A stretch of DNA of 48,834 nt, taken from NCBI GenBank assembly GCA_023460575.1, contig JAEWPQ010000079.1:1-48834 (forward strand), read 5' to 3'. Made by a program: the position numbers and the translations under genes. The DNA is from Bacillota bacterium. GTDB taxonomy: Bacteria; Bacillota; Clostridia; Lachnospirales; Lachnospiraceae. The notes beneath the pieces were generated by a model that was not told the origin of the DNA, made no database searches, and saw only the letters and a program-made list of their open reading frames with translations. This document shows, one piece after another, positions 8,993-17,930 of the stretch (the stretch's first letter is position 1; each line of letters starts with the position of its first letter).

Positions 8993-10225
8993 CAGTTTTC
9001 CCATATAAAGAACACATCCTAAGATCAAGGATCCGGACAGCAGGAAGAGAATCTGCATACCGCTGACTGGAAGGTCTCCGATCTGAAAGGAAGGGAGTAT
9101 GGTCAGCAGACTGGCACCTAAAAGGGTGGAGAAGAAGCCGCAAAGTCCTGCATAGGATGAATTGGCGCTGACATATAAAACCCTTTTTTCTTCCGGTGCA
9201 TAATGATATTGCAGGTTAAAAACGGATATTGCTATTCCGCCCCATGCAGCACCGGATAAGGCCTGCAAAACCGGCTGAAGGGCGTAACAGGTATCAGGAG
9301 TCATAAAAAGCCAGCTGATATGGATAAAACCCAACAGTCCCATGGAAAGCCTTCCTGCGAGAAGCCAGGAGGTGGCATCTGCCAGCTTTCCCCAAAGCCA
9401 GGCTGCCAGAATCCGGACGGTAGACGAAATCAGTCCAAGGAATGTGATATATGTATAATCCATCTTCAGTCCGGTGACCATGTATACGCTGAAAAAAGGA
9501 CCTGCGATCTGTAGTGCAAGATTCCAGAATATATAAGTGAACATAACCTTCCGGTATTTTAAGTCAGCGAATGGTGCAAGAAGGACATCCTTTAATTTTT
9601 GTCTGTGGGGAGTGCTTTCCGGTTCCCTGATAGACGACAGGCACCAGAAATCTGTACAGGCAGTGAGAAGAACCGCAGCTCCGACTACAAAAAAGCCTGT
9701 TTGTTCCATTCCGCTGTTACGAAACCAGTCCATGATCCGGCCCATGATAAGGCTTAAAACTGTGGAGAATGCAAAAGCGAAGGAATCCTTTTTTCCCAGA
9801 TAATCTCCCCTGATATTTTGAGGAACCAGCTGAAGTATCCAGTTTCCGGTTCCGGTACCGATGGACGCACCGAAAAAATGGGCGATTCCATAAAGTATGA
9901 CCACTGCTGCCAGGCGAATCACCGGCTGTGTGATAAACAGCGGCAGAAAGAACATCAGAGAGAGCAGCAGCCTGTGAATAAAGGAAAAGCTGACAATCAG
10001 TCCTTTTTTTCTTCTGAGGCTTTCTAAGAGAATGGAAGAAAACATCTGGAGGCTGCACAGAAGAATGGGAATGGAACCAATAATGCCGTTTAAGGAGTCA
10101 TCGGCTCCCAGTGAACTGGCGTATCCGGAGAGGAAAGCACCTGTGGTGAGCGTAACGATACCATTGGCGCAGCAACCCTCGGCAATAAAAAGATTTCTTC
10201 CTTTTGAAAAATCTGAGGCTGTCAT
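8981..10225 (-). CDS. MFS transporter, substrate unknown
   Basis: Major facilitator superfamily permease of about 414 residues with roughly twelve hydrophobic helices and a central hydrophilic loop (REPESTPHRQKLKD). I place the start at the ATG at 10225, which has AGGAAA nine bases upstream. A longer frame begins at 10282, but that codon has no Shine-Dalgarno and adds 19 non-hydrophobic residues. It is convergent with araR and divergent from an AraC-type gene. The arabinose operon lacks a transporter, so sugar uptake is possible, but the protein has no recognisable sugar-porter signature and could equally be an exporter. Confidence 0.8.
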   Translation of the reverse strand: MTASDFSKGRNLFIAEGCCANGIVTLTTGAFLSGYASSLGADDSLNGIIGSIPILLCSLQMFSSILLESLRRKKGLIVSFSFIHRLLLSLMFFLPLFITQPVIRLAAVVILYGIAHFFGASIGTGTGNWILQLVPQNIRGDYLGKKDSFAFAFSTVLSLIMGRIMDWFRNSGMEQTGFFVVGAAVLLTACTDFWCLSSIREPESTPHRQKLKDVLLAPFADLKYRKVMFTYIFWNLALQIAGPFFSVYMVTGLKMDYTYITFLGLISSTVRILAAWLWGKLADATSWLLAGRLSMGLLGFIHISWLFMTPDTCYALQPVLQALSGAAWGGIAISVFNLQYHYAPEEKRVLYVSANSSYAGLCGFFSTLLGASLLTILPSFQIGDLPVSGMQILFLLSGSLILGCVLYMGKLKKY

Positions 10226-10291
10226 CGGTGGTGTTTCCTGGCTGGAAAACGTGGATTTTCTTCTTATCAAGTCTGTAACCATATTATATAA

Positions 10292-10307
10292 ACGGCAAAT
10301 ATGCCGT
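10292..10307. promoter_or_regulatory. Palindrome between the divergent MFS and AraC-type genes
   Basis: Perfect inverted repeat ACGGCA-N4-TGCCGT in the 233-bp intergenic region, about 70 bp upstream of the preferred MFS start and 150 bp upstream of the AraC-type start. It has the form of an operator for a dimeric regulator. The regulator is unknown; the neighbouring AraC-type protein is a candidate although AraC proteins more often bind direct repeats. Confidence 0.4.
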
Positions 10308-10458
10308 GTTCCCCTTTTCTTTTATTCGTAGATCTGCTATCCTTTTTATAGAAATAAAAATACTTTATCTATATTGCCAGTTTGAGTCAAAGGTTACAAG
10401 AGGAAAAAGAAGCGAAAAACTGGATGATTCCGACTTAAAGACGACAGGGGGGCGACAC

Positions 10459-11274
10459 ATGGAACATTACTTACATCTAAAGGCAGTTCTTCCGGTGAGG
10501 GCATTAAATGCAGGATATCTGGTTACGGGGGGGAAGGGACGGCACGCAGACCGTGTCATGGATTCTTTTGAAATCATATATGTTAATTCTGGTGTGCTTG
10601 GAATTGCGGAAGAGGATGTGGAATACGAAGTGGAGGAGGGGGAAGCCCTGATTCTGTTTCCGGGCAGACATCACTGGGGGACCAGGGAGTTTGATAAAGA
10701 TTTGAATTTTTACTGGCTCCATTTTCATTTGGAGGAGAAGGCAGAAGAAACAGGGACAGATATTATGTCTCTTCCCCAGCTCATACGGATTGGAAAGCCG
10801 CAGCAGTTTGAAGAACTGTTCCGACGGTTTATCAAGAGACAGAACGTATGCAGGGAAGACAGAACCATATTAAATCTGGTCCTTTTAGAGCTGCTGTGCG
10901 AGTTGAGTGATTCACTTTCTCCCATGGAGATAAACGGGCAGAAGGTGCTTCTGGCCAATCAGGCAGGGCAATACATCAGAAACCATTTAAAAGAGCCATT
11001 ATCGTCTTCCATATTGGCGGAACAGCTGGAATGCAGCCCGGATTATTTAGGGCGGACGTATCATGCAGTTTATGGAAAAACTTTGACGGAAGGAATTCAT
11101 GAAGCCCGGCTTAATAAGGCATGCAGAATGCTGATTGAGACCAATTTAACCGGCAGTGAGATCGCTTACCGGTGCGGTTATGAGGACGTGGATTATTTCA
11201 GAAGAATTTTTAAAAAATATATGGGTATGACAGCAAAGGAATACCGGCAGACCTATAGTGTTATTGAACGGTAG
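10459..11274 (+). CDS. AraC-family transcriptional regulator
   Basis: About 271 residues. An N-terminal cupin-like sensing half (GEALILFPGRHHWGTREF, WLHFHLE) is followed by two C-terminal helix-turn-helix motifs (SSILAEQLECSPDYLGRTYHAVYG and GSEIAYRCGYEDVDYFRRIFKKY). The ATG at 10459 is chosen because AGGGGGG stands upstream and the cupin domain begins soon after. An in-frame start at 10306 would add 51 residues with no family match. It diverges from the MFS gene. Likely a sugar-responsive activator; its target is not shown. Confidence 0.85.
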   Translation: MEHYLHLKAVLPVRALNAGYLVTGGKGRHADRVMDSFEIIYVNSGVLGIAEEDVEYEVEEGEALILFPGRHHWGTREFDKDLNFYWLHFHLEEKAEETGTDIMSLPQLIRIGKPQQFEELFRRFIKRQNVCREDRTILNLVLLELLCELSDSLSPMEINGQKVLLANQAGQYIRNHLKEPLSSSILAEQLECSPDYLGRTYHAVYGKTLTEGIHEARLNKACRMLIETNLTGSEIAYRCGYEDVDYFRRIFKKYMGMTAKEYRQTYSVIER

Positions 11275-11277
11275 AAG

Positions 11278-11312
11278 AAGGCGGCAGGGAGATGATCTCA
11301 CCTTGCTGCCTT
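11278..11312. terminator. Bidirectional terminator between two convergent AraC-type genes
   Basis: A long imperfect stem (left arm 11278-11293, one-base loop, right arm 11295-11312) lies between and into the ends of the convergent genes. The flanks are A/G-rich on the left and T-rich on the right. It can serve both directions. Confidence 0.6.
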
Positions 11313-12143
11313 TCTGTATTCAGCGGGAGAGACTCCGGCTGTCTTTTTAAAAATACGGCTGAAATAGAGTGGATTTTCATAGCCAATGATTCCGCCTATT
11401 TCACCGATGCTGTAATCCGTGCTTTCTAAAAGTTCCTTGGCTTTTTTGATCCGTATTTCGGTTAAGTATCTTCCGGGAGGCGTTCCGGCATATTCTTTGA
11501 AGCTTCGGATAAACCAGCAGGTGCTCATATGAAGCTGTTTTGCATACGCATCAACTTCGATGTTCTTCGCCAGATTCTCATGAAAAAACCGGACTGCTTT
11601 TTCCATTTCTTTCTGAATTTCCGTTTTTTTAAAGCCGCCTTCTTCTCTGACCCGTTTCAGAAGGAGAAAAAGCTGATTTAAATAAAGGGCTGACATCTCC
11701 TCAAAGGATGGGCGTGTAAGCTGTACTTCCCGGATTATGGACAGGAACAGCTCCTGGTATTTGGAAGATATTCCGGTATACAGGACCTGGCTTTCTGTAA
11801 AACCGGCTTCTATGGTAAGAGATGCTGCCTCGCTGCCTGTGAAGTGGAGCCAGTAAACTTCCGGTTTGTCGTTTATATAGTAAGCATACTGCTGGGGTGT
11901 TTGGGGGAGATATAAAACCATACTGCCTTCTGAAACTTCAGTTGCGGTTCCGTCATTGGTAAAAAAAGCTTTTCCTGACGCAATATAAAGCAGCTGATAG
12001 TCAGAACGGCCCAGAGGACGAAAGGTTGACATAACTGGAAGAGAGACCAGACGGTATACTCCGCAGCTGTTGACTCTTAAGGGGACTTTAACATTTTCCA
12101 GTTCGTCTTCTGTCAAATTCATATAACCTGTATTTGTGTACAT
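11298..12143 (-). CDS. AraC-family transcriptional regulator
   Basis: 281 residues. An N-terminal cupin domain (GSMVLYLPQTPQQYAYY, VYWLHFTGSEA) is followed by an AraC DNA-binding domain with two HTH units (DAYAKQLHMSTCWFIRSFKEY and IGEIGGIIGYENPLYFSRIFKK). A good AAAGGAGA Shine-Dalgarno lies 8 bp before the start. It is convergent with the other AraC-type gene. Such proteins in this family group often control neighbouring glycosidase genes, so the GH2 gene at 13621 is a possible target. This is inference only. Confidence 0.88.
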   Translation of the reverse strand: MYTNTGYMNLTEDELENVKVPLRVNSCGVYRLVSLPVMSTFRPLGRSDYQLLYIASGKAFFTNDGTATEVSEGSMVLYLPQTPQQYAYYINDKPEVYWLHFTGSEAASLTIEAGFTESQVLYTGISSKYQELFLSIIREVQLTRPSFEEMSALYLNQLFLLLKRVREEGGFKKTEIQKEMEKAVRFFHENLAKNIEVDAYAKQLHMSTCWFIRSFKEYAGTPPGRYLTEIRIKKAKELLESTDYSIGEIGGIIGYENPLYFSRIFKKTAGVSPAEYRKAAR

Positions 12144-12167
12144 GGAGGGATTCTCCTTTCAGCTGTA

Positions 12168-12377
12168 TTGTATCATTTTATCCATTTTTTGTCTAATACG
12201 ATAGAACCTTTTGTTTATGCACATTTGAAGGGTATGAGTATTACAAATATAATGAGAACCTTCTTGAAACAGCAAAATTATAAAATAGGTATGGTTACTG
12301 ATAACAAGAATGATCGAATAAATACGATTGTTAAATACTATGACTGGGATTTATATTTTTTCCTTATAAATAAATAA
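12168..12377 (+). pseudogene. Short A+T-rich open frame, possible HAD-hydrolase remnant
   Basis: A 69-residue frame whose C-terminal half (YKIGMVTDNKNDRINTI) resembles the motif II region of haloacid-dehalogenase hydrolases. The nucleophile motif I (DxDxT) and everything after the fragment are missing. It has no clear Shine-Dalgarno. I read it as decayed coding DNA or a chance frame, with low confidence. The rest of the 320-bp gap 12144-12463 holds only the hairpin at 12379-12416. Confidence 0.25.
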
Positions 12378-12378
12378 C

Positions 12379-12416
12379 GTGCTACAAAACCATTTGTGAA
12401 AATAGTTTTGCAGCAC
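12379..12416 (-). terminator. Hairpin downstream of the DUF2935 gene
   Basis: GTGCT-A-CAAAAC pairs with GTTTTG-C-AGCAC (one internal mismatch) around a 14-nt loop. On the minus strand it is followed by GTTATTTATTT, so it can end the DUF2935 transcript. The T tract is interrupted, which weakens the call. Confidence 0.5.
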
Positions 12417-12463
12417 ACTACCCTCTAAATTCGGATTTTATTAGAAGTATGCAAAAAAAGAAT

Positions 12464-13369
12464 TTAAGTCATCTGCTGAAGCAACCGGATATAATGATTT
12501 GCTTCGCGCAGTACATGGTCCGCAAGCAAAGGCAGAATAACGCTGTATATCTTACATTCATTGATTCCTTTTGTCCCTGCCTCTTTGAAATCACGGTACT
12601 TCATTGTTTCTTGCAGGGTTACATCAGTTACGCTGCGAATTGTCCTATCTGTAGCTGTCCTGGCCGCCTGCATCATATCATTATATTGTCCAGCGAAATC
12701 ATTGGCAGTATTAATGAGATCGCATTCGGTTGGATCAAGAAGACCCCGGATAAATAAGGCATGTTCCATCATGATCTGATCCCAGAATAGTTCTGTTTCT
12801 GTTAAACTGTGCTCTGGGTTCTGCCGCTTTTCCAGTGCGGTTAAATGAGTATAATACATATTTGCTTCGCGCAGGATATGGTCAATGAGCAATGGGTAGT
12901 TTGCTGTGAACATTCGGCAGGCCGATACATTGTTCAATATTGAGGTTTTAAAGTTAATAAGTCCTTCCAGCAGTGGTATTACTATGGAATTTAGCTGACT
13001 CACCTGCTGTACCAGTGCAGGGGTTATTATGGGATTGATCTGGCCGCTAAGTGCCTCTTCCAGCTTCGTAATCTCCTGGTTAATGGTTATACTGGTTAAG
13101 AATTGTGTTTTTTGTTCGCTGCCAAGGGTATAATCCGTGACGATTTCACCAGAAGATACAACCAGAGGGCTGATAATTCCATTTCCCAAAATCACGGCAT
13201 TTTGTAAAATAGTCTCAAAGTGGCTTTTGTACTCATCTGCTGCCTTGGAAAAGTCAGGGTTGGCTGGGGTAAAGCCTGCTTCCAAAAATAACGAATGCTC
13301 TTTCATAATACGTCCAAAAAAAATATTTAGCTCTAGTGAAAGTATTACATACTGTTGTTCTGTAATCAT
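12464..13369 (-). CDS. DUF2935 protein with a duplicated helical-bundle domain
   Basis: Cytoplasmic, 301 residues, with no signal peptide or membrane segment. Two halves repeat the same motifs: E24-H25 (MKEHSLFL) and D163-H164 with E168 (DHILREAN) in the first, E202-H203 (MMEHALFI) and D284-H285 with E289 (DHVLREAN) in the second. This pattern of paired His/Glu on predicted helices suggests metal-binding four-helix bundles, as in ferritin-like proteins. DUF2935 has no assigned function that I know of. AAGGAG precedes the start. It stands alone, divergent from the GH2 gene. Confidence 0.82.
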   Translation of the reverse strand: MITEQQYVILSLELNIFFGRIMKEHSLFLEAGFTPANPDFSKAADEYKSHFETILQNAVILGNGIISPLVVSSGEIVTDYTLGSEQKTQFLTSITINQEITKLEEALSGQINPIITPALVQQVSQLNSIVIPLLEGLINFKTSILNNVSACRMFTANYPLLIDHILREANMYYTHLTALEKRQNPEHSLTETELFWDQIMMEHALFIRGLLDPTECDLINTANDFAGQYNDMMQAARTATDRTIRSVTDVTLQETMKYRDFKEAGTKGINECKIYSVILPLLADHVLREANHYIRLLQQMT

Positions 13370-13620
13370 GGTGAATCTCCTTAATTGTTATACCAATAAC
13401 ATATGATTTCCAGAACATTTTTTGATAAGAATGACATTTTATTTTAATAAATATTTTGTAAAACTGCTGCAGACGTATAAGAAAGAACTTGATGTTTTTG
13501 AAAAAGCTTCACATATGAAAGCAAGAATATCATTTTGTGCATGTTTTGTCCAATCAAAGATATGGATTTTTCGCTCTGTCCTTTTATAATGAAAGATAAG
13601 AAAAGAAGGAGGAGTCGACT
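13370..13620. other. Intergenic region between the DUF2935 and beta-galactosidase genes
   Basis: A 251-bp divergent control region. Toward the GH2 gene it holds a consensus TATAAT (13585-13590) but no good -35 hexamer 16-18 bp upstream, which is what one expects of an activator-dependent promoter. AAGGAGGAG precedes the ATG at 13621. Confidence 0.4.
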
Positions 13621-16600
13621 ATGATCGTACCCAGACATTATGAAAATCTGCATCTGCTTCATGAAAACACCATGCCACACAGAGCTTATTATATCCCGGC
13701 TTCCACAGCACAGTTTGATTTGACGGATAAAAGAGAGAATTCCGACCGGTTCTGTCTCCTGAACGGAAACTGGCAGTTTCGCTATTATGACAGCATTTAT
13801 GACGTTAAAGAAGAATTTTATCTGGAAGGCTTTGATACGTCTGAGTTTGGTGAAATTCCCGTACCCGGCTGTTTCCAAAATTATGGCTATGACAAGCATC
13901 AGTATACCAATACCAAATATCCATTCCCCATGGACCCTCCCTATGTACCGGCTGAGAATCCATGCGGAGCATATGTCTATCATTTTGTCTATACGAGAGA
14001 GGATGAGGCACCCAGAGCTTACTTAAATTTTGAAGGAGTCGATTCCTGCTTCTATGTATGGTTAAACGGCAGATATGTGGGATACAGCCAGGTTTCTCAC
14101 GTAACCAGCGAATTTGATGTAACAGGAGTGATCCGGGAGGGGGACAATACTCTTTCCGTTCTCGTCCTAAAATGGTGTGACGGAAGCTATCTGGAAGATC
14201 AGGATAAATTCCGTATGAGCGGAATTTTCCGGGACGTATATCTGTTGAAGAGACCGGAGGAAGGGATTTTTGATTACTTTCTAACCACATGTGTGAGAGA
14301 TGGCCAGGCTCATGTAGAGGCTGCGATTACCTTTAGCGGTAAAGAAATTCCGGTAACAGTAACTGTAACAGACAGAAACGGGAATATAGTTGCCAGAAAA
14401 GAGGGATATCCAGCAGAAGGAAAGCTAGAATTTGATATCGAAAATCCTGTGCTCTGGAATGCAGAAAACCCATACCTTTATACGGTTATATTTGAGACTG
14501 GTCAGGAAGTGATTGTTGAGCGTCTGGGAATCAGGGAAATTGTTATTCGTGACGGTGTGGTGTATTTAAATGGTGATAAAATTAAGTTCCATGGTGTAAA
14601 CCGCCACGACAGCGATCCGGTTACCGGATTTACAATCAGCCTGGATCAGATGAAGCGTGATCTGCGCCTTATGAAGCAGCATAATGTCAATGCCATACGC
14701 ACCAGCCATTATCCCAATGCACCTCAGTTCTATCAGCTTTGTGATGAATATGGATTCTATGTCATTGATGAGGCAGATAATGAAAGCCATGGTACCGGCT
14801 ACATTTATATGGAGACCCGTACCACAGAGATATGGCGTGACCGCTGGAACCGTGCCATTGCAGACAATCCGGAATTTACGGAAGCGACCGTTGACAGGAC
14901 AAAGCTTTTGGTCGAGCGGGATAAGAACCGTCCCTGCGTAGTAATCTGGTCTATGGGAAATGAATGCGCTTATGGCTGCACCTTTGAAGCTGCACTTTCC
15001 TGGACGAAGTCTTATGATTCCACCAGGCTTACTCACTATGAGGGTGCCAGATACCGGGCTGTGGATAAAACTTATGATTTCTCCAATATCGATTTATTCA
15101 GTCGTATGTACCCCAGCCTGGAAGAAATTATCAAATACACGAAACGGGAGAATGCAAAGCCATTCATCCTGTGTGAATACAGTCATGCCATGGGGAATGG
15201 ACCTGGAGATTTAGAAGGTTACTTCCAGGTATTTGAACAGCATGACCGGGTGTGCGGCGGTTTTGTGTGGGAATGGTGCGACCATGCCATTTACCAGGGC
15301 AGAACGATTGACGGAAAGCCCATGTACCTTTATGGAGGAGATCATGGGGAATATCCTCATGACGGCAATTTCTGTATGGATGGTCTTGTATATCCGGACA
15401 GAAGACCGCATACGGGTCTGATGGAGTTTAAGAATGTAAACCGCCCGGTTCGTGTAGTCTCCTTTGATCAGGAGAAAAAAGAGCTGACGCTTCATAATTA
15501 CCTTCATTTTACCAATTTTAAAGAATATGGATATATCGCCTATGAGGTGACCTGCGACGGAGAGTTAAAGGCAAAGGGAGTTGTAGGAGAAGCTGATATG
15601 CCGGAGCTTATGCCCCAGCAGGAATGCATACTGCCGCTGAACTTTGAAGTTCCGGCAGCAGGTAAATGTTACTTAAAGGTAAGTTATTATCTGAAAGAAA
15701 GCAGTGCTCTTGTGGAAGCAGGAAGCCTCCTTGGATTTGATGAGATTCTGCTGAAAAACCAAGATATGAGAAACCAGACGGCAGCAGCATTGCTAAATGC
15801 GAAGGAAAAAGACGGACTATTTGAGGTATGTGAAGACGACCGTTATATTCATATTAATGGGAAAAGCTTTTTCTACACCTACAGTAAATTAACAGGAACA
15901 TTCCAGAAAATGAATTTTGAAAACCACTCCATTCTGGAACGTCCTATGGAAATTAATATCTGGAGAGCACCTACGGACAATGACAGTGATATTAAAAGTA
16001 AATGGATGGAAGCACACTATCACCGTGCTTCTTCCAGGGGATATGAAACCAGATGGGAAGAAAAAGATGGAAACCTTTTAATATCCACTGTGATGTCTAT
16101 GGTAGCAGCTCCCATTCAGCGTATTTTAATGATTGATGCGTTATGGACGGTCGGAGCAGACGGCACTTTAAGCGGAAAGCTGGATGTAAAGAGAGATAAG
16201 GAGTTTCCGGAACTTCCCCGTTATGGTCTCAGACTGTTCCTCTCACAACAGATGGATCAGGTGACCTATTTCGGACTTGGCCCTGTTGAAAACTATATAG
16301 ATAAGAAAAATGCCAGCTATCATGGTCTGTTTTCTTCCAGTGTAAAAGAGATGCATGAAGACTATTTAAGACCTCAGGAAAACGGAAGCCGCAGTGATTG
16401 TGACTTTGTAACCATAGAGGGAGGCAGTCTGTCGCTCACTGTTGCAGCAGATAAGGCTTTTTCTTTCCATGCATCAGAATATACACAGGAGGAACTGACT
16501 AAGAAAGCCCATAATTATGAATTGACTCCCTCCGGCTATACAGAATTCTGTGTGGACTACCGTCAGAACGGAATCGGATCGGAAAGCTGTGGACCGGAAC

Positions 16601-16689
16601 TTAGGAAAGAATATATGTTTGAGGAAGAAGAATTTATATTTGAGTTTAAGATGGTGCCGGGAAGTAACCGGAAAGGTTCCATAAAATAA
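13621..16689 (+). CDS. lacZ: Beta-galactosidase, GH2 (LacZ type)
   Basis: 1022 residues, the length of E. coli LacZ. Domain order is a GH2 sugar-binding jelly roll, an immunoglobulin-like domain, the TIM barrel, then the C-terminal beta-galactosidase small chain. The acid/base is E448 in SMGNECAYG and the nucleophile is E519 in LCEYSHAMGNGPG. The HGVNRHD motif that precedes the barrel active site is present. There is no signal peptide, so it is cytoplasmic and acts on imported beta-galactosides. AAGGAGGAG is 8 bp upstream. It is monocistronic, with no transporter or galactose genes alongside. The true substrate within GH2 could be another beta-galactoside. Confidence 0.93.
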   Translation: MIVPRHYENLHLLHENTMPHRAYYIPASTAQFDLTDKRENSDRFCLLNGNWQFRYYDSIYDVKEEFYLEGFDTSEFGEIPVPGCFQNYGYDKHQYTNTKYPFPMDPPYVPAENPCGAYVYHFVYTREDEAPRAYLNFEGVDSCFYVWLNGRYVGYSQVSHVTSEFDVTGVIREGDNTLSVLVLKWCDGSYLEDQDKFRMSGIFRDVYLLKRPEEGIFDYFLTTCVRDGQAHVEAAITFSGKEIPVTVTVTDRNGNIVARKEGYPAEGKLEFDIENPVLWNAENPYLYTVIFETGQEVIVERLGIREIVIRDGVVYLNGDKIKFHGVNRHDSDPVTGFTISLDQMKRDLRLMKQHNVNAIRTSHYPNAPQFYQLCDEYGFYVIDEADNESHGTGYIYMETRTTEIWRDRWNRAIADNPEFTEATVDRTKLLVERDKNRPCVVIWSMGNECAYGCTFEAALSWTKSYDSTRLTHYEGARYRAVDKTYDFSNIDLFSRMYPSLEEIIKYTKRENAKPFILCEYSHAMGNGPGDLEGYFQVFEQHDRVCGGFVWEWCDHAIYQGRTIDGKPMYLYGGDHGEYPHDGNFCMDGLVYPDRRPHTGLMEFKNVNRPVRVVSFDQEKKELTLHNYLHFTNFKEYGYIAYEVTCDGELKAKGVVGEADMPELMPQQECILPLNFEVPAAGKCYLKVSYYLKESSALVEAGSLLGFDEILLKNQDMRNQTAAALLNAKEKDGLFEVCEDDRYIHINGKSFFYTYSKLTGTFQKMNFENHSILERPMEINIWRAPTDNDSDIKSKWMEAHYHRASSRGYETRWEEKDGNLLISTVMSMVAAPIQRILMIDALWTVGADGTLSGKLDVKRDKEFPELPRYGLRLFLSQQMDQVTYFGLGPVENYIDKKNASYHGLFSSSVKEMHEDYLRPQENGSRSDCDFVTIEGGSLSLTVAADKAFSFHASEYTQEELTKKAHNYELTPSGYTEFCVDYRQNGIGSESCGPELRKEYMFEEEEFIFEFKMVPGSNRKGSIK

Positions 16690-16713
16690 TACGAAATACC
16701 AAAATATAAAAAC

Positions 16714-16739
16714 AGGGGAGATGCATAAGCACCTCCCCT
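16714..16739. terminator. Terminator between the convergent beta-galactosidase and methyltransferase genes
   Basis: AGGGGAG-A-TGC / GCA-C-CTCCCCT stem with an ATAA loop. The minus strand has a T-rich run after the hairpin, so it ends the methyltransferase transcript best, and it can also help end the lacZ transcript. Confidence 0.75.
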
Positions 16740-16743
16740 CAAA

Positions 16744-17574
16744 CTATTTCTCTAAAATTACTGCAATTGTGGGGCTTTCCTTTTTCCATGGAGAGCCGGA
16801 TACGTCTGCATATGTTCCGCAGACTTTAAAGCCAGATTCTTCTGCCTCTTTTATCAGAGTATCTTTTGTATAACAGGTATTCCAGAGATAGTAAACAGAA
16901 GCTTCTGTTTCTGAAATAATGACGTATTGTTCCAGTGTTACATGTTCTGGATACTTGCAGCATCTCTTTAATTCAGCATATTCATCCTCCCGCCAGAAGC
17001 CGTTGCTTTCATGAATATCCCATATCTGATTTTCCTGGAAGCTGTCATATTTATTTAAGGAAAAAACATCAAACAAAAATTTACCCCCAGGTTTTAAATG
17101 TTCATAAACCTGTTTTAAAATGATTTTTCTTTTCTCAGGGGAAAGAGCACCATAATCACAGTAAATCATTACTGCAAAATCAAACGTATGGTTTAATTCA
17201 AGGGAAAGATAGTTCTGGCAGTTATAATTGATGTTTAACTTTTTTTCAGCTGCTGATTTTTTTGCATAATCAATGGAACGAGAGGAAAAATCCACTCCGG
17301 TTACCTGAAATCCGGATTTTGCAAAGAATTCCCCATAGATTCCGGGACCGCACCCTAAATCCAGCAGCAGGGGATAGTCTTTGGGCGGAACAGTCCTGGC
17401 AATCCATTCCGCTGACTTTTGAATAAAATCCATCTTTCGGGTGGCACCGTTAAATTCCGGATCAAGATGGGCTTTCAGCATTTGTTTGGAAATGTATTCA
17501 TCATCCCAGAAAGGTATACTTGTTTCCTGATATAATTCAGGACGTTTTAATAAATCTTTGATTTCATACAGCAT
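16744..17574 (-). CDS. Class I SAM-dependent methyltransferase, substrate unknown
   Basis: About 276 residues with a Rossmann methyltransferase core. Motif I is LLLDLGCGPGIYGEFF (near residues 70-85), followed by the acidic VTGVDFSSRSIDYA strand and a later LKPGGKFLFDVFS motif. The start at 17574 has AGGGGAG six bases upstream. A frame opening at 17616 adds 14 residues without a Shine-Dalgarno. It is transcribed alone, convergent with the beta-galactosidase gene. The sequence does not reveal the methyl acceptor. Confidence 0.85.
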   Translation of the reverse strand: MLYEIKDLLKRPELYQETSIPFWDDEYISKQMLKAHLDPEFNGATRKMDFIQKSAEWIARTVPPKDYPLLLDLGCGPGIYGEFFAKSGFQVTGVDFSSRSIDYAKKSAAEKKLNINYNCQNYLSLELNHTFDFAVMIYCDYGALSPEKRKIILKQVYEHLKPGGKFLFDVFSLNKYDSFQENQIWDIHESNGFWREDEYAELKRCCKYPEHVTLEQYVIISETEASVYYLWNTCYTKDTLIKEAEESGFKVCGTYADVSGSPWKKESPTIAVILEK

Positions 17575-17772
17575 AGTGATCTCCCCTAAACTACAATAGA
17601 TTACGGCTCCAGTCATTCAGTGACTATAATCGTATAGCCCTCATGCTTTGCTTTGATATCTTAATTATACACGAAATAATTTAGAAAACAAATCAATATT
17701 GCGTTTTATCTTTTTAAATAATGAAATTGTATAAATATGATAAAAACATTGTTAATTATTTATGATTTTATA

Positions 17773-17801
17773 TTGCCATATAAATAATGACAATGTATAA
17801 T
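17773..17801 (+). promoter_or_regulatory. Sigma-A promoter of the secreted-protein gene
   Basis: TTGCCA (17773-17778), a 17-bp spacer and a consensus TATAAT (17796-17801) in very A+T-rich DNA. The predicted leader to the ATG at 17931 is about 120 nt and shows no obvious structure. Confidence 0.65.
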
Positions 17802-17930
17802 AAATACATAATAATTAATGACTTTATATAGTATATGTAGTTGTAGACAGTGCTTCTAATAAGTTATGAAATCTATTTTATTGATAGCCTGAAAAGTTTT
17901 GGAGATTATAAATGTAAGGGGGAAGAGACA

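Noticed and set aside
13444..13983. 179-codon frame on the minus strand
   Set aside because: It mostly overlaps the start of the well-supported beta-galactosidase gene and has no ribosome binding site or recognisable domain.
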